Assembly (NCBI GenBank): GCA_946405565.1 | Contig: CAMJHU010000167.1 | Location: 1-5,535 of the forward strand | DNA: 5,535 nucleotides | Source of the DNA: an uncultured Clostridia bacterium | GTDB lineage: Bacteria; Bacillota; Clostridia; Oscillospirales; Acutalibacteraceae | Direction of reading: 5' to 3' | In this document: positions 5,210-5,535 of the stretch, one piece after another | Layout of the letters: each line of letters opens with the position of its first letter | Position numbering within the stretch: the stretch's first letter is position 1 | Translations under genes and position numbers: made by a program | The notes under the pieces: model-generated | The model's database searches: none | Seen by the model: only the letters and a program-made list of their open reading frames with translations | Told to the model about the DNA's origin: nothing

Positions 5210-5535
5210 ATGAGATATAAAGTATTTATATCATTCAAGCGCAATGCGCTGGACGGCAGTGGAAAGACAAGAGATTATGAATTAGCTGCCGATTTACATA
5301 GAACCCTGAAAGCCAAAGGAATCGAAACCTTTTTCAGCGAAAAGGATTTGTCTACGTCGGATTTTCGTGATGAAATAGACGACGCATTGGACGAAGCCGA
5401 GATATTGGTTGTTGTCGGAACCAATAAAGATCATTTGGAATCCAAAAACGTAAAGTACGAGTGGCGTTCATTTCAGGAAGACTTAGAACTTATCCCAAAA
5501 TTAGATTTGATGAACAGGAAAGAGCTTGCGCCAAA
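5210..5535 (+). CDS. TIR-domain protein, N-terminal part (3' end outside window)
   Basis: The first 108 codons are visible and no stop occurs before the right edge. The TIR domain starts at once: strand A KVFISFKRN (4-12), helix A with TRDYELAADLH (20-30), strand B GIETFFSEKDL (37-47), helix B RDEIDDALDEAE (53-64), strand C ILVVVGT (65-71), then VKYEW (81-85). In NAD+-cleaving bacterial TIR domains the glutamate at the latter position is catalytic, so Glu84 is the expected active residue. Such proteins cleave NAD+ or make cyclic ADP-ribose-type signals in anti-phage systems such as Thoeris, or act as toxic effectors fused to sensor domains. Residues beyond about 91 are not ones I recognise. 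The gene diverges from the ABC operon and has its own promoter and ribosome site. It is AT-richer (120 G+C in 300 bases, 5221-5520) than the operon, suggesting separate acquisition. Which system it belongs to depends on sequence to the right. Confidence 0.85.
   Translation, partial: MRYKVFISFKRNALDGSGKTRDYELAADLHRTLKAKGIETFFSEKDLSTSDFRDEIDDALDEAEILVVVGTNKDHLESKNVKYEWRSFQEDLELIPKLDLMNRKELAP

Noticed and set aside
1..5535. CRISPR array, tRNA, rRNA, transposase or attachment site
   Set aside because: No regularly spaced repeats, no tRNA-like cloverleaf and no transposase-like reading frame were seen. The only direct repeat is the 21-bp tandem inside the regulator.

Overview
The window looks like chromosomal DNA of a Gram-positive anaerobe of the Clostridia (Bacillota), probably a gut or rumen type. 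This is inferred from AAGGAG-type ribosome sites, an XRE regulator of the clostridial 'HTH plus beta-strand domain' kind, and a FtsX-like permease/ATPase pair. No rRNA or other taxonomic marker is present. Base composition is mixed: parts of the ABC operon reach 53-65% GC by hand count, whereas the first 300 bases after 5220 are 40% GC (120/300).

Layout. (1) 1-428, plus strand: the C-terminal part of a probable alpha/beta hydrolase, cut by the left edge. (2) 429-607: a short intergenic stretch with a 19-bp hairpin (484-531), the likely end of the minus-strand operon. (3) 608-4687, minus strand: a compact three-gene operon, transcribed right to left as ATPase (4687-3911), eight-helix FtsX-like permease (3867-1531) and XRE regulator with a C-terminal beta-strand-rich domain (1504-608). 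The genes are separated by 43 and 26 nt. An extended -10 element sits about 50 nt upstream of the first gene. (4) 4688-5209: an AT-rich divergent intergenic region of about 520 bp with no convincing gene, but with several hairpins and promoter-like elements. (5) 5210-5535, plus strand: the first 108 codons of a bacterial TIR-domain protein, cut by the right edge, with its own promoter and ribosome site.

How the genes work together. The ATPase and permease form one MacB/Bce-like (type VII) ABC transporter that uses ATP to drive movement of a large double FtsX-type membrane protein. Such systems usually expel or sense peptides, antibiotics or lipids, but the substrate cannot be read from the sequence. 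The third gene is probably the operon's cytoplasmic DNA-binding regulator. The TIR gene is divergent, AT-richer and not obviously connected with the operon. By family it is most likely an NAD+-consuming anti-phage effector or signalling enzyme, and its partner genes would lie to the right of the window.

The strongest leads are the truncated TIR gene and its unusual leader region, an in-frame 21-bp tandem repeat in the regulator, and a cluster of mutually exclusive inverted repeats in the linker of the permease gene.
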